DNA of 16,683 nucleotides from Pleurotus djamor (taxonomy: Eukaryota; Basidiomycota; Agaricomycetes; Agaricales; Pleurotaceae), in the NCBI GenBank assembly GCA_029747585.1, contig JAPEVF010000960.1, positions 1-16,683 on the forward strand. Reading direction: 5' to 3'. The position numbers and the translations under genes were made by a program. The stretch's first letter is position 1, and each line of letters opens with the position of its first letter. Below are positions 1 to 8,736 of this stretch, piece after piece. Under the pieces are notes generated by a model, which was not told the origin of the DNA, did not search any database, and saw nothing but the letters and a program-made list of their open reading frames with translations.

Positions 1-1275
1 TTCGAGCGTTGAGAGAGAGTCCGACTGGGCGAGAGAAATCAGGTAGGTAGTGGCCTCATCGGGGATGTCGACCATAAAGCCAACACGTAGGGAAAATGAA
101 GAAATTAGTGATATTGGGATGATTGACCAAAATCCATAGTCAGAGTCTGATTCGAAATGGAAGCGAAGTGTCTTGGATGTATCCTTGCTTCCTGTAGCTT
201 GAGTGAGGTCCATGGAGCGAGATTCTCCTGATTCTTCGATATGAAGGTGGAACTCGGTGGCCTCATCATCCGCGGCGGATGTACCAAAAGCTGCAAACTT
301 GTAGATTTCCTCGAGGTTGTCGGAAACGTCTTCGTAACCGAGGAAATCACACAGGGAGATATATGCGTAAACGAGCCTGGGTGCACGGGTGCACCGGAAA
401 ATGGGCAGGGGGACACATGTCTCCAAGACTTCTATCCGTCGCAAGCTAGGAAGTTGGATAGGGTTGAAGATCATCGCTTGTAGGGTGTCTTCATCCACAT
501 GTTCTGCTATGATGTCCGACAGCTTCAACTCCACGAGGTCGTGCATCTCCCCTAGTGCGATGCAAAAAGAACGGAGATCGGTTATTCGTGTGGCAGGGGA
601 AAGAGTCGATTCGAGCTCTAGGTAGCAGAGCCTCTTGAATCGTGGGGTAGAGAGATCTAGGAGACAATCCCCCAATATTAGTCGCTTGAGCCTGGGAGCG
701 CTATCGTCCGTCACGAACGTGCCATCCAAGACGCGACAAGCTCTAAAGAGGCTTTGGATAGCGATGCTTTCGAGGAGGGGCATGAAGGAAGGGCGGATCA
801 GCTCTGACAGCGTCTTTAGGACTGTGTCAGGTTGTTGAGCCGGCAACGAAAGGTCAATGGAGCGAACACGATCAAGTTCACTGAAAGCAGCTTTCATCAA
901 AGAGATCCCTTCGTTCATGCTATTGAGGTCATCTCCAAATAGCTTTCCACAGACGGAAACGTCTAAGGGAGCCCCTTTGGCTCGTCGGAGGACTTCGTTG
1001 CCCCATTCCAACGGGTACAAAGAAGCAAACGTCCATAACTGCGGTGTCTGAAGAGCCACCTCGCGCCAGGCGGCGCAGACGTGAGTTACCGCTGGGATCC
1101 AAGAGTCATATTTGCCTGGATCAAACCACGTATAGCGGTCTCGAACCAATTCGAAGATGAAAGAGAGGATTTCTGGTGGAAGTGACGTCGATGGAAGCGA
1201 GGCATTACGCCGTTGGCGTTGGTGCGCTTTGTATACAGAGGCCTGAATAATTTCTGACGTGTGGTCGACCTCCAT
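1..1275 (-). CDS. F-box protein, 3' end beyond the window
   Basis: A single uninterrupted frame runs from the ATG at 1275 to the left edge (425 codons, no stop yet). Residues about 23-70 have the usual agaricomycete F-box pattern: LPPEIL, then a tryptophan-containing stretch, VCAAWREVAL and PQLW. The rest is leucine-rich and LRR-like (segments such as LKRLILGDC and LCYLELES). F-box proteins of this type link substrates to an SCF ubiquitin ligase through Skp1; the LRR-like part would choose the substrate. The start is the first Met after an in-frame TGA. No intron is needed. Residues from about 272 on align with the neighbouring gene at 1741-2562 (shared VPL-IF-CTRAP and EEIY-FAAFG segments), so the two are tandem paralogs. 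Seen: frame and motifs. Known: F-box role. Not known: the substrate. Confidence 0.85.
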   Translation of the reverse strand, partial: MEVDHTSEIIQASVYKAHQRQRRNASLPSTSLPPEILSFIFELVRDRYTWFDPGKYDSWIPAVTHVCAAWREVALQTPQLWTFASLYPLEWGNEVLRRAKGAPLDVSVCGKLFGDDLNSMNEGISLMKAAFSELDRVRSIDLSLPAQQPDTVLKTLSELIRPSFMPLLESIAIQSLFRACRVLDGTFVTDDSAPRLKRLILGDCLLDLSTPRFKRLCYLELESTLSPATRITDLRSFCIALGEMHDLVELKLSDIIAEHVDEDTLQAMIFNPIQLPSLRRIEVLETCVPLPIFRCTRAPRLVYAYISLCDFLGYEDVSDNLEEIYKFAAFGTSAADDEATEFHLHIEESGESRSMDLTQATGSKDTSKTLRFHFESDSDYGFWSIIPISLISSFSLRVGFMVDIPDEATTYLISLAQSDSLSTLE

Positions 1276-1740
1276 TTCTGGGGGAATGAGGGATCGTCAA
1301 AGGTGGGTGATGTTGTGGTCGAGGACAAAGACCTGAAAGGACTCCTAGCCGTCAGGGCGGCTTAAAAGGGCAATATCACGTGCGTATCACGCTACCGCGT
1401 TCAATGGACCTGCGCGTCATCGTTTACGAATTCCCAATTTGCATTTCTATTCCTCAGACTGATTTTATGCGAGTACACTTTCTTCCATCTTTAGCACCGT
1501 AATCCAGGGCTCTCTGAGTCGCGATTGCCTTGCTGTCAGAGGATATCGCCCGGATTAAATAATTGCCTCCTATCAACTTCCTATGCTCAATAGTCAAGAT
1601 TCGACAAGGGCCCTTGTTGCTTCCGACACAAATGGCTACATGGTTTTGATGATTTCAGTGAGTCTTGTGACGGATGAATTATCTACTTGACAATGTACAA
1701 AGAATGCGCTACCCTTAGGCACTAAGTAGTCGGTGGCCGT
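1276..1740. other. Intergenic region between two F-box paralogs
   Basis: This is the upstream region of the first F-box gene and the downstream region of the second, both read on the minus strand. I see no convincing ORF, RNA gene or repeat here. An AT-richer part around 1430-1500 is a reasonable place for a promoter, but no clear TATA box stands out. Confidence 0.4.
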
Positions 1741-2562
1741 CTAATCAAACTCTCCGAAGTTCCGAGACAAAGAGATCTCAATACTGCGATCCGACCGAGA
1801 GGTAGTAAGCGAATCAACCTCATTTCTGAGCAAGTTGCTAATCCCCGAGTCGATACCTTTATCCCAGCCTTCGATGTTTAGCTCTTGGAGGCGTGGAAGT
1901 TGACGCGCTTCCCGCAGTTTCAGCCATACAGACAGCTGAATCGCAGTCTCAGTTCGACGTGGAAATGACCTGAAGATGAGTTCTTTCAGGTTTGGGAAGC
2001 ACGCCAAGTCCCCCATAAGCTCATGGCCCAAGAGAACGTTGTATGGAAGCTCGAGAGTTGTGATGGCGTCCGATTCAGAAAGAGAAGTGATGTATTCCAA
2101 GACTTGATCGGAGACGTCGGCATTATATTCGAAGTGTAGGGACAAAGAAGAGACTGGCTCAATTGGGGGAACGTTGGACCAAAAGTCATCAGAGTTCAAT
2201 TCGTTGAAGCGGAAGGAAAGCGTCTTGAAAGGAGTGTCACTATTCCCTGTAGCCTGAGTGTAGTTCATCACTTGGTAGTCCTTTGATTCCGTGATACCTA
2301 GGTGGAACTCGGTGGGCTCTTCTGTGTCTGTAGCATACGAACCGAAAGCTGCGAACTCGTAGATTTCCTCGATGATTTCGTGAAAATCGTGGTGGTCGAA
2401 TGAACAAACCAGGGAGAAGGACGCGTAATGGAGGTGAGGGGCTCGGGTGCACTTGAAAATGGACAATGGAACACAGATTTCCGATATGTATACCTCCCGC
2501 AGGTTAGAAAGGATGATAGGGGTTTCAATCATCGCGTCTAGGCTGCCTACGAGTGAGTTCAT
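1741..2562 (-). pseudogene. N-terminally truncated F-box/LRR-like paralog
   Basis: From the first in-frame ATG (2562) the product is 273 residues and ends at TAG 1743-1741; a GTG ten codons upstream also lies in frame. The protein aligns with the C-terminal part of the F-box protein at 1-1275 (for example CVPLSIFKCTRAP against CVPLPIFRCTRAP, and YEFAAFG against YKFAAFG). The ~270 residues that should precede it, including the F-box, are absent. Instead the frame runs back through a short stretch to a stop near 2660 and into minisatellite sequence. A good 3' splice site (TTCTTGCTTCAG, ending at 2603) could be a remnant of splicing, or chance. Without an F-box it cannot act as an SCF adaptor. 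It could still be transcribed, or be the last exon of a disrupted gene, but a decaying copy is likelier. Confidence 0.7.
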
Positions 2563-2730
2563 CAGGAAAAACCTTATTTGCCTAAAAGCCACAGAATCTC
2601 CACTGAAGCAAGAAAAGACAAGTGAGTCAAATACGCCAGTGTCGATGAAGTATGTACTTGAAAAAGTTCCTTTTCAAAAGTGTGTGTAGCCAAAATTCAA
2701 CTAAAGCTCTGAAAAGCGTAACTAAAGCTT

Positions 2731-2731
2731 N
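2731..2731. other. Ambiguous base beside an A run
   Basis: An N precedes AAAAAA. A second N at 9206 also precedes an A run. This looks like homopolymer uncertainty in the assembly, not biology. Frames crossing it should not be trusted. Confidence 0.8.
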
Positions 2732-2823
2732 AAAAAAGTGTTGAAAGATCCACCACCAATAGTATAGCCGCTGGAAAGCCACTGAAATCCATGTGCCATT
2801 ATGTATGAAATTTCTCAAGCCCC

Positions 2824-2877
2824 TAAAGTTACGAAAGCTACGAAAGCTGCAGAAGCCACAAAATCTACAAAAGCTAC
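2824..2877. repeat. 9-bp minisatellite, six degenerate units
   Basis: Six head-to-tail units resembling GAAAGCTAC fill 54 bp: TAAAGTTAC, GAAAGCTAC, GAAAGCTGC, AGAAGCCAC, AAAATCTAC, AAAAGCTAC. Related AAAGCT and AAAGCC pieces are scattered at 2580-2600 and 2700-2790, so the array may once have been longer. It lies immediately upstream (in the minus sense) of the truncated F-box copy. A 9-bp period keeps a reading frame, but nothing suggests that it is translated. Confidence 0.75.
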
Positions 2878-2983
2878 AGTGTAATACATGCAAATAATGA
2901 ATTTAATCTGGTGTATTTTTTTTCTTATTCACCAATGGATCGTGTTAAAATGCAACATGTACATTTATTGAGACAATAGTACA

Positions 2984-3036
2984 ACTACACAGAGGATGGT
3001 ACCACTACACAGAGTACCGTACTACAACTACACAGG
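2984..3036. repeat. Three spaced ACTACACAG motifs
   Basis: ACTACACAG occurs at 2984, 3004 and 3027, followed by AG or GG, with spacings of 20 and 23 bp and related GTAC-rich spacers. This is a short degenerate tandem array at the edge of the transposon-like block. Confidence 0.6.
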
Positions 3037-3041
3037 GTATC

Positions 3042-3610
3042 TGTTAGGGACGAAACTGGAGGGACAGGGGGAGGCCCCTAAGGACCGTGGGAATGACGTC
3101 GGAGCGGAGCATAGCGGAGCTACGCCTCCTAGAACAGAACTGAAACGGAGTCTTGGCCTCAACTTATAGGTTGTGCCCTCCGCATCTCTCGCTGGGTGAC
3201 TCCAATTTAGTAGACACCCCTATAGAGCGGAGGACGTCGGAGATAGGGGTCCGACGTCGGAGCAAGAGGAAGAGCGGGGTGATGGGATACCAAGTGAAGA
3301 CGAGGGAGGATGATGAAGACTGACGAAGTCAGAGTTGGTGTTGTTGTCGGAGATGGGGCGGAGCCGACGTCGGAGCGTGTCCCTAGTGACTAGCACTCTG
3401 CGGAGAAGGGAGGATTGCAGAACATTAATATTAGAGCTAAGGAACAAGGTACTGAAGTACTACACTTATATACTACCTATGAGGAACCATGAGGTATCAA
3501 TGAGGCGGAACGAAGTATAGTACTGGAGGTCAACCCAGAGTAGACCGAGTAAATAGGGGATAGGGGCGGAGCTCCGAAGCGGAGATGGCGGAGATCCGAC
3601 GCTCCTAAGT
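3042..3610. mobile_element. Transposon-derived, LTR-like repetitive block
   Basis: The block differs from the surrounding genes: no sustained frame, many CGGAG words and four exact GACGTCGGAG copies. Its left end, TGTTAGGGACG at 3042, is of the TG...CA retrotransposon-LTR kind. One possible right end is GGTATCA at 3499, which read on the minus strand would give an LTR starting TGATACC with TATATAAG (3472-3465) soon after. No matching target-site duplication was found, and similar CGGAG-rich sequence continues to about 3610, so the borders are uncertain. It overlaps and replaces the 3' end of the DUF2235 gene. Alternatives are a MITE-like or other non-autonomous repeat. There are no transposase or integrase motifs. 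Confidence 0.45.
3095..3375 (+). repeat. Four exact GACGTCGGAG copies
   Basis: Copies lie at 3095-3104, 3233-3242, 3253-3262 and 3366-3375, all in the same orientation. Each begins with the palindrome GACGTC. They lie within the transposon-like block and are the best marker for finding other copies of that element. Confidence 0.8.
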
Positions 3611-6308
3611 ACCCTAGAATGGTCAGGGGTATGGGCTTGACCAGACCATGACAACGAGCCCCTCCTCCTTGTCCAGAGCTTGATCCAACCGTCCTCATGG
3701 ATAGACGCCAAAGCCTGATCACTGAACATTTCAAGAGCCACAACTTCACTGGGTGAGTCAGAGAGTTCCCCGTCATAGTCGAGTGCCCAATCGCTCTTTG
3801 AGGTTGATTCTGTCGCGGAATCGAAGAACGCGATCTCGTTCCTATTAGCGAGGGCGACGACAATGTGATCACCATCCGTAGAAATTGCTGAACATCTCCC
3901 CAAGAATAAGTCCAGTTTCCTAGGAGGCTTGTCGGTCCCATCCCAAACGGACGCGCTGGTCCTTCCAACCACAACGATGTGATTTGGCCGAGATTTACAA
4001 TAAGCAACCTTTCCGATCGATCCACCGATCCTTGCGCTCCTGAGGTACGCTAAAAATTGAACCAATGTCGTTGAGTATGCAAATTCGATCTAGAAGTATG
4101 TACTGGATCTCACCAAAGCGACTGGAGAGTGTCACCAAGTCAGGATGATATTGAGTACGGATAGACTTGTAGCCCCATTGCCTGACCTGGCCAAGCGTAA
4201 GTTGATACCGGTTGAAGGGGGAATTTTTAACCATTGAGATAAGTTGGATCAGGGTTTCCTTCATGTTCGGATTCTCGACAGAGGTAGGGTTCCGCAGGGT
4301 GGCTTGAAGAACGAACAAAAGGGTATCACCAGCTTCAGGAACCTCGTTGATCGATACGGAGGCCTGGCGCAGATCTGACAATGGGTCAAGTCAGCTACGC
4401 AGCAGAAAGACCCGGCTGAACGCCTTACTAGTTTCGAGATAAGATTGAAGCAAAATTAGAGATTGGGAGAGAAAGGTAGGGTTCTCCGTATTGCAAGATG
4501 CTTTCAATGCTTTGAGTAATTGGGTCACATTGTGAAAAGGATCGGGTTCGTAAAAAGGGTTAATCTTGTCTAGCGACGAATCAAAGAATTCGGTCCAGTC
4601 TGCGAAAGGATGTGGAGGCTTCGCATGCGAAACCTTCCCCGAGTCTTTGTAGTGATTAAAAACGGACTGATGAATTCGCTGCCCAGGCTGGACAAGCCTA
4701 CCGGCGCCGAGATGAGGCCTCAAAGATGATTATGATAAGAAAAGGTAACAAAGAGATTATAGCATGGGCGACTTACCGCAGGGTGGTGGTGTGCTCAGTT
4801 TTGTAATCGAGCGCCAGGACTGGCAAAAGCTCCAGAGGACGCCAAAACCATTTAAGCGAGGGTGTAAGAGAAAGTGGGGTCCACTGCTCCTCAAACGGTT
4901 TCAGGAAAAGACCTCGGCTCATGGCTTCATATGTTATCCATCGAAGCGCAGATCCGAAGTTCTTCAATCTTCGATTGAGGATGCTTCCCCCGCCGCTATG
5001 ACAGGTGTCAGTGATCAATGCAAGTGAAGGACACGGTTGTAAGAACATACACATCTGAATGTGTACCCGGAAACCAGACCTCTTTGACATCGCCTCTCTC
5101 TCTCTCTCGCGGACCGAGGCCACCATTAGCGAACTCTGGTTGAAACTTGACACGCCACTCATCCAAAGCCAAGGCATGGCGAAATGAGCAAACATGTCCC
5201 ATCCCCGATGTTGTCTCAGGAAGCGATGTCCTGCGGGGCAAGCCAATGGATGACACCGTATCCCTGAAACTTACGATAAGACAATCAAATGTTGGGTGGG
5301 AGCTGATACGAACCATACGCCTACAAAATGTACCTTCACATTTTCCCTGCCGATTTCTTTGAATATCTGGCAATGATCATTTGCTTTTGAGAGCCTTGTG
5401 GGAGTCGTGTTGTGTTGGGGAAGGCTAGTCGCATTCAAATAGGCACTGTATACACTACGGTTTGGTTTAACAGTTGCTGTGCGTTCGGTGAACAAGGAGA
5501 CTCACTATGACGTTTGGCTTTTCTGGCCTTTATGAAGGAGCCCAACCTGACATCATATCTCAGTGAGCATATTACGACCCGGAGCATCAAGGTCCTAACC
5601 TTCTCGATCATGCCAGCAAGGGTACGGACTTGATATGCACCTCTTGAGAAACCTTACCAATGATAGCCGCATTGTATCGAGGCTCGTCCCACAAGAGGAA
5701 TAGTGAATGCTCACCAAAGAGGAATATTCTGTCACCAGGCTCGTACATATCTGACAACCAATTGTATGCTTCGAAAATATGTACTTCGAAGCTCCTACAA
5801 AGAAGATAATTATCAATAATAAGCGGTCACGGTCACCATTCAAGAACAGGTTAGACAGCCTTACGAAGCAATTGCACTATCCACAGCATGATCAACGACT
5901 TTCTTAGCATACTTCCAAGTTCAGAACAATGGTTTAGGGAAAGTCCCGATGCCACTGATATATGTGGTGTATTGCTTTCCAGCTTCATTGACTAGTCGGG
6001 CGTGAAGCCCCGCCACATTGGTAGCCTTGGAAAGGTTGCGGTGAGCGTGAAGGGCATGCCAGATAAACCGCAAAGCTTACGTGCAGATTGACTTGATTTG
6101 ATGTCCCGTCCATGGATATGACTAGATTTCGTCCAGATTGAGTGCTATGATCGCACACAAACTCCGGGGTATCATGGTCATGGAGCTTCGAGTAGAAATC
6201 CAAAAAGTGACGATATGGCTGGGGATCAGAGGCTTCGACCTTCTGATGCGGGAGGCTAGCATGTTCTGAAGGGCGTAGGTCGGTACTGGGGATATCCTGG
6301 GACGGCAT
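3466..6308 (-). pseudogene. DUF2235 (Tle1-like) hydrolase with WD40-like tail, disrupted
   Basis: Model: complement(join(3466..4049,4114..4374,4429..4718,4777..4995,5051..5263,5314..5454,5506..5546,5600..5652,5715..5794,5865..6025,6081..6308)), 757 codons. All ten introns (50-70 nt) keep phase. DUF2235 marks appear in order: ISMDGTSNQ (65-72), YISGIGT (98-104), nucleophile elbow GFSRG with Ser159, VGVWDTVSSIG (about 232-241), FRHALALDE, then EVWFPGTHSDVGGG ending at 309, where the intron at 4996-5050 splits the DVGG codons. The family is an alpha/beta-hydrolase with lipase relatives. Residues about 575-705 look WD40-like (VWDG, IKLWTRR). Defects: codon 111 is TGA (5923-5921), with no intron able to remove it, and the last ~45 codons are transposon-like, so the propeller is cut short. 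The start is ATG 6308; a TGTACAG acceptor just upstream allows an extra 5' exon. Family assignment is firm; loss of function is an inference. Confidence 0.85.
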
Positions 6309-6712
6309 CGCAGACTGATGGCCCTGTACAGACACAAGAGAAGTTGGGTAAAATCGCTTGGACTGATGCGATGATTATATCGGTCAAATTGGCGCTGAAG
6401 TAAGACTCTCAATCGGTGCGTGCAGCACGTTCATCGCTCCAAGCCTTCTTGAAAACATGCGAACTCGACGAGGGTTCCGATCGTTCCTCGGTAGGATCCG
6501 CGACCTCTAATGTTACCGCGATAAGCAATGAGGGGTAAATGAGACTGGAGACTTGAGTACTCAATATCAAGTGCTGCAGGTATTGTGATACAGTTGCGGC
6601 CTTGTGACGTGCGTGGTCTGGAGGAACAAAGCCAGAGGCATGGATTCGACTTCATTATCAGAAGAACACCAAGAGCTGGGCGAAATATTTGGCCTTTCGC
6701 GGTGTCACGGCC

Positions 6713-6747
6713 CACGAATCTTCGTGAGCTTTCGCGAATTTCACGAA
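6713..6747. promoter_or_regulatory. TTC/GAA inverted-repeat cluster, HSE-like
   Basis: CACGAA (6713-6718) faces TTCGTG (6721-6726). TTCGTGA (6721) pairs with TCACGAA (6741-6747). The palindrome TTCGCGAA (6731-6738) sits between them. TTCnnGAA occurs at 6731 and 6740, and GAAnnTTC at 6716. Heat-shock elements are arrays of alternating TTC and GAA spaced by two bases; here the spacing between the two TTCnnGAA units is one base, so it is not canonical. It lies about 405 bp upstream of the DUF2235 start and 635 bp upstream of the triple-module gene. Confidence 0.25.
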
Positions 6748-7061
6748 AGTTTTGGAATCCTCCAGAATGACGCATGCCTAGGGAACCATCAGCTGACATT
6801 ATGGAACGAGGGTAGATGTTAATTTGGGAGGACGCACTGTGTTAGGCTCATGCCAGACTCATGTCGTTATCGATGACAGGCCAGAAACACGATGAAGACA
6901 TGGGGTGTATATTGGCCCCGTAAATTCATCTGATTGAAGGAAGTAAGTATAATGGGGTCAACTTGGATGTAATTTGCCGATTTCGATGGTTATTGCTTGG
7001 TTATATGTATTAGCCATTTCCTAAACGCTTGTGTCGTTCGGTCATAAAAAGCTTTCAGATA

Positions 7062-7268
7062 TCAATACGGTGACTGGTGTGTGTTCGTAGCACGCGCATT
7101 GATATTGAACGCGAGGCCTGTACCTGGTACATTTGCGACTTGGCCAGCTGCAAGGTTGCAGAAGCGCTCGCGGCTCACCGGCACAACTGTGATAGGGGTC
7201 AAGAAAGATAGGAGACTGCCGTCCATCAAGTCATCCCCCTTTGATCTCTTCTGTTGCGCTCCTTCCAT
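7062..7268 (-). CDS. Candidate small ORF, unknown
   Basis: An ATG at 7268 opens 68 codons ending in TGA at 7064-7062. The composition is fairly protein-like in the second half (LAAGQVANVPGTGLAFNINA), with no motif I recognise and no signal peptide. It is short, has no clear neighbours in an operon-like sense, and overlaps an open plus-strand frame (7081-7299). It may be chance or the last exon of an undetected gene. Confidence 0.2.
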   Translation of the reverse strand: MEGAQQKRSKGDDLMDGSLLSFLTPITVVPVSRERFCNLAAGQVANVPGTGLAFNINARATNTHQSPY

Positions 7269-7381
7269 CCGCGAAACAGAAATAATACAAGAGAGGTGAA
7301 GCTCGATTCCTCCGTTACCGCACGAAGGTAGCTGAACTCATTCTGCGTTGACCCCTATCCAGCCGCCTCAACACAATCCGA

Positions 7382-8736
7382 ATGGACATGGCGATGACTG
7401 AGTTCGCAAGACGGGGAAGCTTCGACAGTGATCTAACGCTGGTATCAGACTCTGGGAGTCTTAGCTTCAAAAAGGGTGAGTGTCAATATTGAAAACGTTC
7501 GGTAGGTAGGTAGGGGAGTAACCAGGCACGAATCTACCTCAAGCAGAAAAGGGACTCTATAAAGATGAAGCCTACAGTTCGAAGGCGGGTTCTACTACTA
7601 CCCTCATCAAGAGTACCAGCAACTTCGAGGAAGCCGTTCCAGACACCAACAAAAGTGTTACTGAAAGAACTTCGAACTATTTCGTATGTCAACATCTTCA
7701 AAGTACAATGACATCTTCTCCTAAAGCCATTCCTACCCCTCCGTCCCTCTTAGGACTTCCGGTCCATCTTCACCCGCATCAACGCCAACCTAACTGGCTT
7801 CCAATTAACCCGCCCAAAGACCAAACCCAACACCCAACAAGAAACATGGAAGTCCGGCGAATCCTTCCCCATCCCCTTAGTCTTCATCGACTACCCTCCC
7901 ATCGTCTACTACTTCTCCGAACATGACCTCGACTTCAAGCTTCGATGTTACGACAGGCCGTTCCAAGGACGCGGTGGGATCAAGGAGAAGCGAAAGAGGC
8001 TTTATGATTGTATTATCTCGGCGAAGGAAACGATGACTCCGGAGAAACGAGAACAGACCAAGGCGTTCTACGATCATTGGTGCAGGCACCCAAAGAAGAA
8101 TGCCAATCGTCTACATTGGCTCTTTCATTGAATTCGTCTGCGTAGAAGCAAAAAGCCCGAGGCTAAGGACGTGGACAAGGACCCTTTCGTTATCCCAATG
8201 TTATTCCTCGACCATCCGGGTGCGATGCGACACTTCAAGGAGTCAACGATCGACTTCTACCTCTCGAAATTTGGAATACAGAAACACGGCCTCGATAGTC
8301 TTCAAGAGAAATGCAAGGCCGTGATCGATGTCATCATCGCCGCCAAGACAGCCAACTCGACCGAAGGTCTGAATTGCTGCATACTTTATTCTTGAGGAAC
8401 CTGAACTGATCATCGTCGCCTTCATGCCCAGTCGTCAGGGGGAGGTCTGTCGGAAAACGACCCTTCCCCATGCCGCATGTTTTTTACGAAGACCCCACCT
8501 GCGTCAAGTTCTTCGACGACTTCGACATCAACTTGTACCTCGCTCTCTACGCACCAGCATACCGACCACAAGCCCAAGGACATGAAGACCTCAGGGCAAA
8601 GCGTAAACGGCTATACAACGCCATACTCGCAGCCAAGGCTGCGAAACTCCCGACATCGCGGGATGTTCAGTTGGGCAGGTACTGGGAACGCGGGGAGCTT
8701 ATTACGGTGCAAGGATTGTGGAAGATGAGGACATGA
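7382..8736 (+). CDS. Unknown protein with three copies of a ~55-residue module
   Basis: Model: join(7382..7475,7547..7683,7754..8064,8146..8366,8432..8736), 355 residues. Residues 1-110 are Ser/Thr-rich and probably disordered. Three diverged modules follow: 114-168, 194-248 and 265-323. Each opens with F-x-(I/M)-P-x-(L/V)-F-(I/L/Y)-(D/E)-x-P. An (H/Y/F)-F then (L/I)-(D/N)-(F/L) core follows, and each ends K-x-K-x-x-(Y/I)-(D/N)-x-I-(I/L)-(S/A)-A-K. The ends are basic and helix-like. I recognise no named family and give no function. Introns at 7476-7546 (GTGAGT...GCAG) and 7684-7753 (GTATGT...CTCTTAG) are strong; 8367-8431 (GTCTGA...CCCAG) is weak, but it joins modules two and three in frame. 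Intron 8065-8145 has a strong CTGCGTAG acceptor but a weak GTTCTA donor. Without it, TGA at 8129-8131 would end the protein after module one. The start ATG 7382 follows an in-frame TGA; the Met codons at 7388 and 7394 are alternatives. Confidence 0.65.

Larger units (their letters stand above)
6309..7381. other. Largely unassigned interval between divergent genes
   Basis: This interval separates the minus-strand DUF2235 gene from the plus-strand triple-module gene and should hold both promoters. An ATG-started minus ORF at 6431-6799 (122 codons) has no recognisable motif and an arginine/serine-rich composition, and I do not call it a gene. The stretch 6800-7060 shows nothing beyond AT-rich sequence. 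A TTC/GAA cluster (6713-6747) and a 68-codon minus ORF (7062-7268) are listed separately. Confidence 0.4.

Noticed and set aside
2627..2893. 88-codon minus ORF through the minisatellite
   Set aside because: It crosses an N and consists largely of translated 9-bp repeats; no independent support.
3042..3499. Solo LTR with exact borders TGTTAGGG...GGTATCA
   Set aside because: The termini are TG and CA, but there is no target-site duplication, and related sequence continues past 3499, so exact borders are not claimed.
8080..8145. GTGCAG...TAG intron of 66 nt in the triple-module gene
   Set aside because: The phase fits, but the joined codon becomes TGA, ending the protein.
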